From assembly GCA_020853705.1 (NCBI GenBank), contig JADYYK010000090.1:1-37779 (forward strand): DNA of 37,779 nucleotides. Direction: 5' to 3'. Each line of letters starts with the position of its first letter. Within the stretch, counting starts at the first letter, position 1. This document shows positions 17,224 through 25,090 of the stretch, piece after piece. A program made the translations under genes and the position numbers. The notes under the pieces were generated by a model that saw nothing but the letters and a program-made list of their open reading frames with translations, did no database searches and was not told the DNA's origin. The stretch comes from Deltaproteobacteria bacterium. GTDB taxonomy: Bacteria; Myxococcota_A; Polyangia; Haliangiales; JADYYK01.

Positions 17224-18363
17224 ATGGCTCCGGCACCAGGTTGGCGGCGAAGCAAGCTCTGGGTCTCGATCGTGAGCGCAGCGCTGGCGAGCTGCAGCGG
17301 CTCCCGCGGCGGGGTGCGTCCGCGCGAGGCCGAGGCCGACCCCACCCCGGGCGGAGGCCCCAGCGTCCCGGCCCCCGCGGCGTCGCCGCGCCCGACCATG
17401 GCGGCGCGCAGCGAGGCCAGCCCGACCCCCCGCGTGCTGGCGACCCCGGCCGACGCCCCCAGCCCGGCGCCGACGCCGAGCGAGGCCCCCGCGCCCTCAC
17501 CGTCGCCCTCCGCCACGGCCATCAGCTTCCGCGGCCGCGACGTCGACGAGCTCCTGAACGCCATGGCCACCGCGCCGGTGGTCAAGGTGCTGCGCAAGAT
17601 CTCGCGCAAGGCGCCGATCTACCAGCTCGACCTCGGCAACGGCCTCGAGATCGCCTTCAAGCCGCAGACCTACGAGCGCCCGGTGCTGTGGCGCAACGAC
17701 ATCCTGGCCTGGGAGCTCGGCCGCCTGCTCGGCATCCACGACCGCGTGCCGCCGGTGACCGCGCGGCTGGTCTCGCATGATCTGCTCAAGGATCCCACCG
17801 AGGTGCTGGTGCACTCCAAGACCACGCCAGGGCTGGCGCTGGGCTCGGCGGCGTACTGGATGCCGGTGCTGGTCGACACTCACCTGACCGGCAAGGCGGG
17901 CCAGGAGCGCTGGGGCCGCTGGCTGGGCATCCAGTTCGCCATCCCGACCGACGCCGCCACCGCGTCGCTGGCCGAGCAGGTGTCGACCCTGGTGGTGTTC
18001 GACTACCTGCAGGCCAACACCGATCGCTTCAGGAACTCCGAGAACCTGATGGCCGACGAGCATGGTCGCATCGTGTTTCGCGACAACAACGAGGGCTGGA
18101 AGGCGGCCCAGCTCGGCGACCTCAGCACCAACACCAGCCTGTTGCGCAACGTGCACCGCTTCTCGCGCAGCCTGGTCGATAACCTGCGCAAGGCCGACAC
18201 CCCGGCCTTCCAGGCCCGGCTGCAGCCCTGGATCGACGCCGGGCGGCCGCTGTTCGATCAGCAGCGCCTCGACCTGTTCGAGCGCCGCCGCGTCTTCCTG
18301 CTGAGCTACATCGACCAGCTCATCAAGATCTACGGCGAGGCTGCCGTGCTGCCCTGGCCGTAG
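17224..18363 (+). CDS. Lipoprotein with FAM20C-like kinase domain
   Basis: The signal MAPAPGWRRSKLWVSIVSAALASC places a lipid on Cys24. A Pro/Ala/Ser linker of about 80 residues follows. The C-terminal domain matches the FAM20C secretory-kinase pattern: GLEIAFKPQTYERP with ATP-binding Lys146; an acidic helix plus VPPVTAR (FAM20C has RRVPPVAGR); FDYLQANTDRFRNSENL with catalytic Asp267; and IVFRDNNEGW with metal-binding Asp287, where FAM20C has LDNG. It would phosphorylate proteins or other molecules outside the cytoplasm, which is inferred; ATP supply there is unexplained. It heads a same-strand run with the FMN-type and cupin genes. Length 379 aa. Confidence 0.8.
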   Translation: MAPAPGWRRSKLWVSIVSAALASCSGSRGGVRPREAEADPTPGGGPSVPAPAASPRPTMAARSEASPTPRVLATPADAPSPAPTPSEAPAPSPSPSATAISFRGRDVDELLNAMATAPVVKVLRKISRKAPIYQLDLGNGLEIAFKPQTYERPVLWRNDILAWELGRLLGIHDRVPPVTARLVSHDLLKDPTEVLVHSKTTPGLALGSAAYWMPVLVDTHLTGKAGQERWGRWLGIQFAIPTDAATASLAEQVSTLVVFDYLQANTDRFRNSENLMADEHGRIVFRDNNEGWKAAQLGDLSTNTSLLRNVHRFSRSLVDNLRKADTPAFQARLQPWIDAGRPLFDQQRLDLFERRRVFLLSYIDQLIKIYGEAAVLPWP

Positions 18364-18380
18364 CCGCGCCGGCGTCACCC

Positions 18381-18824
18381 ATGACCCGTGCCGAGCTCGT
18401 CAGCTTCATGCAGCAGCAGAGGTGGGCCGTGCAGGCCTCGCGCAGCGCCGACGGGACGCCGCAGGCCGCGGTCATCGGCGTGGCCATCGCAGCCGAGCCC
18501 GCGCTGGAGCTCTACTTCGACACCCTGTCGAGCACGCGCAAGCACGTCAACCTGGTGGCCGACCCGCGCATCGCGCTGGTCATCGGCTGGGATGACGGCC
18601 AGACCGTGCAGCTCGAAGGGCGCTGCGATCAGCCGAGCGGCGCCGACCTCGAGCGCCTGCTCGGGCACTACCTGGCGCGCTTCCCCGACGGCCTCGAGCG
18701 CAAGGCCTGGTCCGGGATCGCCTACTGGCGCGTGCGTCCGCACTGGCTGCGCTACAGCGACTTCCGCGGCGCCTCGCCGCGCATCATCGAGCTCGACGCC
18801 GCCACGCTGGCCGCGCTGACCTGA
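18381..18824 (+). CDS. Pyridoxamine 5'-phosphate oxidase-like FMN-binding protein
   Basis: The 147 residues follow the split-barrel pattern of the PNPOx superfamily: WAVQASRSADGTPQAAVIGV, LELYFDTLSSTRKHVNLVAD, PRIALVIGWDDGQTVQLEG, then VRPHWLRYSDFRG near the end. Such proteins bind FMN, F420 or haem and reduce varied small substrates. The Ser-Thr-Arg-Lys segment fits FMN phosphate contacts. It lies 17 bases after the FAM20C-like gene and 57 before an FMN reductase, so one transcript is likely. No clear ribosome site is visible. Confidence 0.85.
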   Translation: MTRAELVSFMQQQRWAVQASRSADGTPQAAVIGVAIAAEPALELYFDTLSSTRKHVNLVADPRIALVIGWDDGQTVQLEGRCDQPSGADLERLLGHYLARFPDGLERKAWSGIAYWRVRPHWLRYSDFRGASPRIIELDAATLAALT

Positions 18825-18881
18825 CCTGGCCGGGTGGCCCGGCCCGCGAATCCGACCCGCCCGGTCGTGCATCGACAGGGC

Positions 18882-19439
18882 ATGACCATCGTGACCCTGT
18901 CGGGCAGCCTGCGCGCGGTGTCCTCCAACGCCGCGCTGCTGCAGGCCGCCGCCGCGCTGGCGCCGCCGGGTATGCAGGTCGTGCACTACACCGGCCTGGG
19001 CGACCTGCCGGCCTTCAACCCCGACCGCGACGGCGAGGACGCCGCCGCCAGCGCGCCGGGCCCGGTGCGCGTGCTGCGCGCGCTGCTGGGCCGCGCCGAC
19101 GGCTTCATCATCTCGAGCCCCGAGTATGCCCACGGCGTCCCCGGCGCCTTCAAGAACGCGCTCGACTGGGTGGTCTCCAGCGGGGAGCTGGTCGAAAAGC
19201 CGCTCCTCCTGCTCAACGCCGCGCCCGCCGGGGGCCAGCATGCCCACGCTGCCCTGGTCGAGATCCTGCGCACCATGTCGGCCCAGGTGCTGACCGAGGC
19301 CTCGCACATCAGCCCCTTCCTGCCACGCAAGCTCGGCCCCGAGGGGCGGCTCGACGACGCCTCCGCCGCCGCGGTGCGGCGCAGCCTCGCGGCGCTGGCG
19401 CAGGCCGTCACCGCGCGCCTGTTATCCTGGCCGGCATGA
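18882..19439 (+). CDS. NADPH-dependent FMN reductase family protein
   Basis: A flavodoxin-like fold begins MTIVTLSGSLRAVSSNAALL, where GSLRxxSxN binds FMN phosphate. The second signature, SPEYAHGVPGAFKNALDWVV, is diagnostic of the FMN_red family (chromate, azo and quinone reductases). I start at ATG 18882 because the flavin motif normally lies at the very N-terminus; GTG 18834 would add 16 residues without homology. The ATGA overlap with the cupin gene indicates coupling. It could supply reduced flavin to the PNPOx-like neighbour. Length 185 aa. Confidence 0.92.
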   Translation: MTIVTLSGSLRAVSSNAALLQAAAALAPPGMQVVHYTGLGDLPAFNPDRDGEDAAASAPGPVRVLRALLGRADGFIISSPEYAHGVPGAFKNALDWVVSSGELVEKPLLLLNAAPAGGQHAHAALVEILRTMSAQVLTEASHISPFLPRKLGPEGRLDDASAAAVRRSLAALAQAVTARLLSWPA

Positions 19440-19927
19440 GACCCATCATCAATCTCGACGAGGTCGTGCTGGAGCGCTTCAGCCATGGCGAGCGCTTCGA
19501 GACCCAGGACGGCGCCATCGGCCCGCAGCTGGGGGCGCGTCAGCTGGGCTACTCGCTCAACGTGGTGCCACCCGGCAAGCGCGCCGTCCCTTTTCATTGT
19601 CACCATGTCAATGAAGAGATGTTCCTCGTGCTCGAGGGCAGCGGCGTCGTGCGCATCGGCGAGCGCGAGCACGCCATCCGCAAGGGCGACGTCATCGCCG
19701 CCCCCGCCGGCGGCCGCGCCAGCGCGCACCAGATCATCAACACCTCCGCGCACGAGCTGCGCTACCTCAGCGTCAGCACCATGCTGCCCACCGACGTCAT
19801 CGAGTACCCCGACTCCGGCAAGGTCGCGGTCATGGTCGGCAGCCCGCCGGGCGAAGATCCCGCCGCCCGCACCTACAACCACCGCGGTCGCCCCGGCCCG
19901 GCGCTCGACTACTGGGACGGCGAGTAG
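19436..19927 (+). CDS. Cupin-domain protein
   Basis: One cupin barrel: motif 1 RAVPFHCHHVNEEMFLVLEG supplies metal ligands His54, His56 or His57 and Glu61, and motif 2 GDVIAAPAGGRASAHQIIN supplies His. The enzyme activity cannot be told; small cupins include isomerases, dioxygenases and pyruvyl-group enzymes. The C-terminus (EYPDSGKVAVMVG, DYWDGE) is typical of the cupin subgroup sometimes annotated as phosphomannose-isomerase-like. It is translationally coupled to the FMN reductase and convergent with a lipoprotein gene eight bases away. Length 163 aa. Confidence 0.9.
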   Translation: MRPIINLDEVVLERFSHGERFETQDGAIGPQLGARQLGYSLNVVPPGKRAVPFHCHHVNEEMFLVLEGSGVVRIGEREHAIRKGDVIAAPAGGRASAHQIINTSAHELRYLSVSTMLPTDVIEYPDSGKVAVMVGSPPGEDPAARTYNHRGRPGPALDYWDGE

Positions 19928-19934
19928 CGCAGGC

Positions 19935-20654
19935 TCAGGTGTCGACCTCGGGCTCGCGCGCGACGTAGGGCGAGTGCACCACCACGTCGACGCTGTGGTC
20001 CCGGCCATCGACGCGCACCACCACGATGAGCTTGAAGCCCATGCCCTCGGTGGCGAAGGGATCCCCGCCGCCGATCTTGGCCCAGTCGGGGGCGCCGAGA
20101 TCGAAGCTGACCTCGAGGTCCTGCGTCGGTGACACCACGCCGTCCCAGGGACGATAGCGCCCGTCACTCGCCGACCACACCTGGGGGTTGCGCGCGCCGA
20201 GCTCCTGGATGTGCTTGTCGCCCTTGGCGTCGAGCAGCTCGACCTTGGCCAGCTCGACGCGCGCCGGGGCGTCACCCGCGGCCGCGACCAGGTGCAGCTG
20301 CACGGTGGACTGGCGGCACGACCGCGCGGGGCGCTCGGCCATGCTGTCGTTGCTGTCGCTGTCGCGCGGCGCCCTCTTGGCGTCGTCAGCGCTGGTGTCC
20401 CGGCGCGCGGTCTTGGCGTCCCGGACCTTGACCATGTCGCCGGCGCTGGCGCTCTTGGGCGGAGCGGCCGACGCCTTCTGACAGTCATCGGCCAGCACCG
20501 CCGAGATCAGCGTGACCTCGACCGGCAGCGCACGCATCGGCGCGGGCGACTGGCTCGGCTTGGGGCCGCCATCCTTGTTGACCTTGGAGCAGCTGGCCAG
20601 CGCCAGCGCGATCCCGACCACGACGCTCGCACGCCTCGCACGCCTCGCACGCAT
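19935..20654 (-). CDS. Hypothetical lipoprotein, 239 aa
   Basis: I start at the ATG at 20654, which has GAGGAG six bases upstream; a longer frame has no signal sequence. The signal MRARRARRASVVVGIALALASC lipidates Cys22; its Arg-Arg-Ala repeats come from three copies of a nine-base DNA repeat near 20626-20652. A charged linker (VRDAKTARRDTSADDAKRAP) divides two parts. The C-terminal domain is beta-rich (VQLHLVAAAGDAPARVELAK, LEVSFDLGAPDW, FKLIVVVRVDGRDHSVDVVV), perhaps an immunoglobulin-like fold. It starts ten bases after the GH9 gene stop on the same strand, so both may share one transcript. Confidence 0.8.
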   Translation of the reverse strand: MRARRARRASVVVGIALALASCSKVNKDGGPKPSQSPAPMRALPVEVTLISAVLADDCQKASAAPPKSASAGDMVKVRDAKTARRDTSADDAKRAPRDSDSNDSMAERPARSCRQSTVQLHLVAAAGDAPARVELAKVELLDAKGDKHIQELGARNPQVWSASDGRYRPWDGVVSPTQDLEVSFDLGAPDWAKIGGGDPFATEGMGFKLIVVVRVDGRDHSVDVVVHSPYVAREPEVDT

Positions 20655-20664
20655 GACGGCTCCT

Positions 20665-22686
20665 CTACTGGGGCATGTGAAACGACAGCAGCCAGACCAC
20701 CGGTCCCTGATAGGCATCCATCGGCTCGGTGATCTCCCACGACGCCGCCCGGCACACGCTGCCCGACCAGTCGCAGCCGACCGAGAAGTCGCGATAGGCG
20801 TACGGGGGCCGGCTCTTGTTGGGCAGGTCGTAGCTCGCCGAGTAGTAGAAGTTGGGTCCGCCCGGCACCAGCCCCGGCGGCGGCCCGTAGGTCGACGTCT
20901 GGGTGTCCATCGGGTGATAGGGATACATCGGCTCGACCACCGACATCGGCTTGCCGTTGTACATGGCGTTGCCGTGGTCGCCGTCGCTGCCGGTGTACGA
21001 CCACCACGAGTGATAGATCTGGAACGACGAGTGCTCGCCGCCGTAGGCCGCCATGTTGGTGAGGTACAGCATCGACAGCGGGTTCAGCCCCAGCAGGTAG
21101 TGCAGGTGCTGCTGCGCGCGCGCCGCGACCTCGGCCGCGGTGTGGCTGCCGCGCACGTCGAAGCGCAGCGCCATCAGGAGATTTGCGCCATAGAAGCCCT
21201 GGGCGCGGTTACTGCCCCAGCTCCAGTCCCAGCCGTTGCCGGGGCCGCCGTACAGCGGGCCATACAGGCCGGGCTCGCTGAAGGCGCGATCGACGATGGC
21301 GGCCTGCACCGCGGTCTTGATGGTGCTCTTGAGCTGCGTGGTCGCCGCCGGGTTCGACAGCACGTGCCAGGCTCCGGTGGAGACCGTGCTCTCGCCCGGG
21401 GTCACGCTGCCCGGCAGCATGCCGTCCCAGGTCGACCAGGCGAAGCCCTCGACCACGGCCTTCGCGGTCGTCACCGAGGCATCCATGCGGTACACGGCCG
21501 CGGCGGCGGCCAGGCGCTGGCGGCGCTCGCCGGCGTCGGTCGGGGTGCGCGTGGCCAGCCAGCCCCAGCCGGCGGCGGCGGCGGTCGCGTAGCCGTTGCC
21601 GATGGTGGTCTGCCCGGCGGCGCGGAACACCACCGCGGCGTGGGCCAGCGCCGAGGTCGCGTTGGCGGTGGCGCTGGCGATGGTGACGCCGCCGCCCGAC
21701 CAGCCGTTGCCGTCGGGCGAGGTGGTGTCGAAGTAGACCCGGCTCTCGTTGGAGGCGCTGGGCGGTGACACCACGGTGGGGTCGCGGCCCTTGACCGAGG
21801 ACATGAAGTGGCCGTCGGGGCGCTGCATGCGCACATAGAAGTCGAGCTCCCAGCGCACCTCGTCGAGCAGATCGGGGATGCCGTTGCCGCTCTCGGGCAG
21901 CGCCAGCCGCCCGTCGGCCCAGGCCGCCGGGTTGACCTCGTAGGCGAACAGCAGCTCGGGCACGCCGCGCCCCCACAGGGTCTTCTGGTAGTCGCCAGCG
22001 TCGTGCCAGCCGCCGTGCACGTCGAGGTTGCCGTTCTGCGCCGAGCCCGGGCCGGGCGGGGCGCTGGCGTCGGTGCCGTGACAGCTGCCGTCGGTCCAGC
22101 GCCCACCCAGGCCGGCCGCGCCGGGCAGCACGTCGCTGGCGTAGGGCATCACCTTGTCGTGGTTGCAGCGCTGGAAGTAGAACGACTTCATGGCCGCGCG
22201 CCCGACCAGGTCATAGCTGTCGGCGGCGATGCTGAAGGGGTACGAGCGCAGCGCGCCGCCGGGCAGGTAGAGGTAGTAGGTCCCCGGCGTGGTCAGGGCG
22301 CTGAAGTCGACCGTGCTGACCATGTCGCTGGAGTCGGGCTCGGTGGTCAGCGCGCTCGAGGTGTAGGTCCCGGCCACGCTGCCGTCGCCGGCGCGGCGCA
22401 CCTCGACCGAGGCGCTGGCGTGGCCCAGCAGCACCGCGAGCTTGCGGTCGGTGGGGCGCCAGCCGATGTGGTCGGTGCGCAGGTCGCCGCTCAGGGTGCC
22501 CATCAGGCCTGCAATGGAAGCATCGGGTCCAGCGTCGACAGAGGGCATGACCTGTCCGTCGCCCGTCGAGACCGCGCCATCCGGCGTCAGCACGTTGCCG
22601 CCATCATCGACCGGCGGCTTGGACCCGCCACCCCCACAGCCGGCCAGGGCAGCGCCGACCACGATCCATGTACCCAGGCGTGTCAT
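20665..22686 (-). CDS. Glycoside hydrolase family 9 lipoprotein (endoglucanase-like)
   Basis: The signal MTRLGTWIVVGAALAGC lipidates Cys17, so the enzyme is anchored in the envelope. After an Asp/Gly-rich linker, residues 63-155 form an Ig-like CelD_N domain (DHIGWRPTDRKLAVLLG, STVDFSALTTPGTYYLYLPG). The GH9 barrel follows with NLDVHGGWHDAGDYQKT, where Asp229 and Asp232 are the base/nucleophile pair. It ends TEPMDAYQGPVVWL, where Glu654 aligns with the proton-donor Glu of the usual NEVAINW motif. The local sequence there is diverged (TEPMDAY), so the specificity may differ from cellulose. It is divergent from an SGNH hydrolase 25 bases away. Length 673 aa. Confidence 0.92.
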   Translation of the reverse strand: MTRLGTWIVVGAALAGCGGGGSKPPVDDGGNVLTPDGAVSTGDGQVMPSVDAGPDASIAGLMGTLSGDLRTDHIGWRPTDRKLAVLLGHASASVEVRRAGDGSVAGTYTSSALTTEPDSSDMVSTVDFSALTTPGTYYLYLPGGALRSYPFSIAADSYDLVGRAAMKSFYFQRCNHDKVMPYASDVLPGAAGLGGRWTDGSCHGTDASAPPGPGSAQNGNLDVHGGWHDAGDYQKTLWGRGVPELLFAYEVNPAAWADGRLALPESGNGIPDLLDEVRWELDFYVRMQRPDGHFMSSVKGRDPTVVSPPSASNESRVYFDTTSPDGNGWSGGGVTIASATANATSALAHAAVVFRAAGQTTIGNGYATAAAAGWGWLATRTPTDAGERRQRLAAAAAVYRMDASVTTAKAVVEGFAWSTWDGMLPGSVTPGESTVSTGAWHVLSNPAATTQLKSTIKTAVQAAIVDRAFSEPGLYGPLYGGPGNGWDWSWGSNRAQGFYGANLLMALRFDVRGSHTAAEVAARAQQHLHYLLGLNPLSMLYLTNMAAYGGEHSSFQIYHSWWSYTGSDGDHGNAMYNGKPMSVVEPMYPYHPMDTQTSTYGPPPGLVPGGPNFYYSASYDLPNKSRPPYAYRDFSVGCDWSGSVCRAASWEITEPMDAYQGPVVWLLSFHMPQ

Positions 22687-22711
22687 GTCTGGTAGATCCT
22701 ACACAAAGACG

Positions 22712-23956
22712 ATGGTCATGATGACGAGACGTGGAAGAGCCAGGACGATCGGGTGCTTCGCGCTGGCGCTGCTGGTCGGCGCGGGTGCCACCCCGGGGCC
22801 GGTGCGCGCCGAGTCGGCCGCGCCGCCGCTGACCCCGACCAAGATCACCGATCCGACCCGGCAGCTGGCGCGCTTCTCCGAGGCGCTGGCGCGGGTCAAG
22901 GCCGGCAAGGCCGGCGCCGTCGTGCGCATCGCGCAGTATGGCGACTCCATCACCTCGAACGACGCCATCACGCGGCGTGCGCGCGAGCGGCTGCAGACCC
23001 TGTTCGGCGACGGCGGCGCTGGCTTCGTGCCCGCGGGGCTGCCGTCGCCGAGCTATCGCCACCACACCGTGCTGCGCACCGGCACCGGCTGGAAGACGCG
23101 CGCCATCCAGTTCGGCGGCCTCGCCGACAAGCGCTATGGCGTGGGCGGCGCCTCGTTCGAGGGCAGCAGCGGCGCGCAGGCCAGCTTCACCACCACCAAG
23201 GCGGGGCTGGGCTCCAAGGTGTCGCGCTATGACGTCTACTATCTGGCCCAGCCCGGCGCCGGCAAGCTGGAGGTCACGCTGGACGGCAAGCCGCACTCGG
23301 TGATCGACACCGCGGCCCCCGAGATCAAGAGCGCCTTCACCGCGCTCGAGGTGCCCGATGGGGCGCACAAGCTGCAGCTGCGCGTCACCGGCGGCAAGGT
23401 GCGCCTGTATGGCGTCGTGATGGAGCGCCCGGGCCCCGGCGTGACCTATGACAACTTCGGGCTGGCCTCCAACTCGGCCAAGGCGCTGGGGTCGATCCGC
23501 CCCGACCACCTGCGCGAGCAGCACGACCATCGTGGCCTCGACCTCATCATCATCTATCTCGGCGCCAACGAGGCCGACTGGTACCCGCCCGGCGACAAGT
23601 CGATCGCGGCCTACCAGGAGGTCTATGGCAATACCCTGGCTGCGCTGCGCGCGGCGGCGCCCAGGGCGTCGTGCCTGGTGATGTCGCCGACCGACGCGGC
23701 CAACTTCACCGAGGGTAAGCTCATCTCCAAGGCGGTCATCCCCGGCCTGGTCGAGGCCCAGCGCAAGGCCGCCGCGGCCAAGGGCTGCGCCTTCTGGGAC
23801 GCCTTCACCTGGATGGGCGGCAAGGGCTCGGTGCGCAAGTGGCGCCTGGCTGGCGAGTGGGAGCCCGACCTCACCCACCCCAACGGCGCCGGCGCGGCCA
23901 AGGTCGCCGACGGCCTGGTCGACGCGCTGCTGGAAGCGGCCGGCGTCAGCAAGTAG
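22712..23956 (+). CDS. Secreted SGNH/GDSL-family hydrolase
   Basis: A signal peptide (RTIGCFALALLVGAGATPGPVRA) precedes an SGNH esterase. Block I is AQYGDSITSND with nucleophile Ser79, block III is YLGANEADW (GxND variant with Asn), and block V is DLTHPNGAGA with Asp386 and His389. Between blocks I and III lies an inserted beta domain (FEGSSGAQASFTTTKAGLG, LQLRVTGGKVRLYGVVM), as in acetylxylan-esterase-type enzymes. It probably removes acyl groups from polysaccharide, fitting the divergent GH9 enzyme. Three in-frame ATGs (22712, 22718, 22721) compete; none has a good ribosome site. Length 414 aa from the first. Confidence 0.88.
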   Translation: MVMMTRRGRARTIGCFALALLVGAGATPGPVRAESAAPPLTPTKITDPTRQLARFSEALARVKAGKAGAVVRIAQYGDSITSNDAITRRARERLQTLFGDGGAGFVPAGLPSPSYRHHTVLRTGTGWKTRAIQFGGLADKRYGVGGASFEGSSGAQASFTTTKAGLGSKVSRYDVYYLAQPGAGKLEVTLDGKPHSVIDTAAPEIKSAFTALEVPDGAHKLQLRVTGGKVRLYGVVMERPGPGVTYDNFGLASNSAKALGSIRPDHLREQHDHRGLDLIIIYLGANEADWYPPGDKSIAAYQEVYGNTLAALRAAAPRASCLVMSPTDAANFTEGKLISKAVIPGLVEAQRKAAAAKGCAFWDAFTWMGGKGSVRKWRLAGEWEPDLTHPNGAGAAKVADGLVDALLEAAGVSK

Positions 23957-23964
23957 CATCGGCC

Positions 23965-24660
23965 ATGGCCGATCCGATGATGTCACGCGCCAGCGAGCTG
24001 GTGGGCCTCCTGTTCCAGGCCCACCCCTGGCATGGCGTCGCCACCTTCGCGGCGCCCGACGTGCTGCAGGTCTATGTCGAGCTGGTGCCCACCGACCCGG
24101 TCAAGTACGAGATCGACAAGCTCAGCGGTCACCTCAAGCTGGACCGGCCGCAGCGCTTCTCCAGCCTGTGCCCGACGGTGTACGGCTTTCTGCCCCAGAC
24201 CTACTGCGGCGACAGCGTGGCCGCGCGCTGCGCCGAGCGCACCGGGGCGACCCACATCGAGGGTGATCACGATCCGCTCGACGTCTGCATCCTCAGCGAG
24301 AAGACCATCGTGCACGGCAACTTCCTGGCCCGCGCGCGCGCCATCGGCGGCCTGCGCATGGTGGACGGCGAGGAGGCCGACGACAAGATCATCGCCGTCC
24401 TCGAGGCCGACCTGGCCTACGGCGGCTTCCAGGACATCGGCGACTGCCCGCGCGCCCTGGTCGAGCGCCTCGAGCACTACTTCCTGAGCTACAAGCAGCG
24501 CCCGGGTGCCAGCGCCAACCACAAGGTCCGCATCGCCGAGGTCTACGACCGCGCCGAGGCCCTCGAGGTCATCGCGCGCAGCCAGGCCGACTACCGCGCC
24601 CGCTTCGGCGCCCCCGAGGACCGCCTGGGCGAGCTGCGCCGCCTGCTCACGACGCCCTGA
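23965..24660 (+). CDS. ppa: Family I inorganic pyrophosphatase
   Basis: The enzyme splits pyrophosphate to phosphate and pulls biosynthetic reactions forward, including sulfate activation by CysDN elsewhere in this window. The catalytic segments are VELVPTDPVKYEIDKLSGHL, YGFLPQTYC and the metal-binding GDHDPLDVCIL; SYKQRP and AEVYDRAEA follow. At 231 residues it is longer than the E. coli type (about 176), and the extra C-terminal helices belong to a subgroup seen in other bacteria. The start is nine bases after the SGNH gene. There is no obvious Shine-Dalgarno, so 23977 or 23980 are alternatives. Confidence 0.93.
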   Translation: MADPMMSRASELVGLLFQAHPWHGVATFAAPDVLQVYVELVPTDPVKYEIDKLSGHLKLDRPQRFSSLCPTVYGFLPQTYCGDSVAARCAERTGATHIEGDHDPLDVCILSEKTIVHGNFLARARAIGGLRMVDGEEADDKIIAVLEADLAYGGFQDIGDCPRALVERLEHYFLSYKQRPGASANHKVRIAEVYDRAEALEVIARSQADYRARFGAPEDRLGELRRLLTTP

Positions 24661-24663
24661 ACG

Positions 24664-24993
24664 TCACCGCCGCGCCCAGTCCTTGGCCCAGCGATCCAGC
24701 GGCTCCAGCGCCGCCAGCAGCGCGCGCCCCGCATCGGTCAACGCATAGCCACTGCCGTCGGCGTCGGCGTCGACCGCGATCCCCGCGCTGCGCAGGTCAG
24801 CCAGACGCTGGCTCAGCACGCTCGACGACATGCCCTGGCAGCGCGCCTGCAGGCCGCGAAACGTGGCGGCGGGCTCGCGCAGCTCCCACAGCACGCGCAG
24901 AGTCCAGCGCCGGCCCAGCAGATCGAGCAGCGCCATGATGGGCCGACCGGTGCGCGAGGCCCGGGTGGGCTGGCCGGGGCGTGGAGTCTTCAC
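24664..24993 (-). CDS. HxlR-family transcriptional regulator
   Basis: The winged-helix pattern LLDLLGRRWTLRVLWELREP, FRGLQARCQGMSSSVLSQRL, DLRSAGIAV and YALTDAGRALLAALEPLDRW is HxlR. The usual N-terminal redox Cys (normally CPVE) is absent; only one Cys, in LQARCQGMS, remains. I start at the GTG at 24993, which gives the usual length (109 aa). The frame extends further upstream through the operator region, which is unlikely to be coding. It is divergent from the carboxymuconolactone-decarboxylase-like gene, with two matching 17-base sites between. Confidence 0.85.
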   Translation of the reverse strand: MKTPRPGQPTRASRTGRPIMALLDLLGRRWTLRVLWELREPAATFRGLQARCQGMSSSVLSQRLADLRSAGIAVDADADGSGYALTDAGRALLAALEPLDRWAKDWARR

Positions 24994-25009
24994 GGGTTTG
25001 GCAGGTCCC

Positions 25010-25066
25010 TTGACTGCTTCGAAATCAAAAGCTAGCCTCCTGGTGACGTGCTTCGAAATCAGAAGC
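25010..25066 (+). promoter_or_regulatory. Paired operators and promoter between hxlR and CMD-like gene
   Basis: GCTTCGAAATCAAAAGC (25016-25032) and GCTTCGAAATCAGAAGC (25050-25066) differ at one base and are 34 bases apart; each has a GCTTC/GAAGC dyad. TTGACT (25010-25015) and TAGCCT (25033-25038) flank the first copy with exactly 17 bases, so it occupies the promoter spacer of the plus-strand gene. Repression by the HxlR protein is the likely role. Confidence 0.8.
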
Positions 25067-25090
25067 AGCCAACATCGAGGAGGATAGTTC

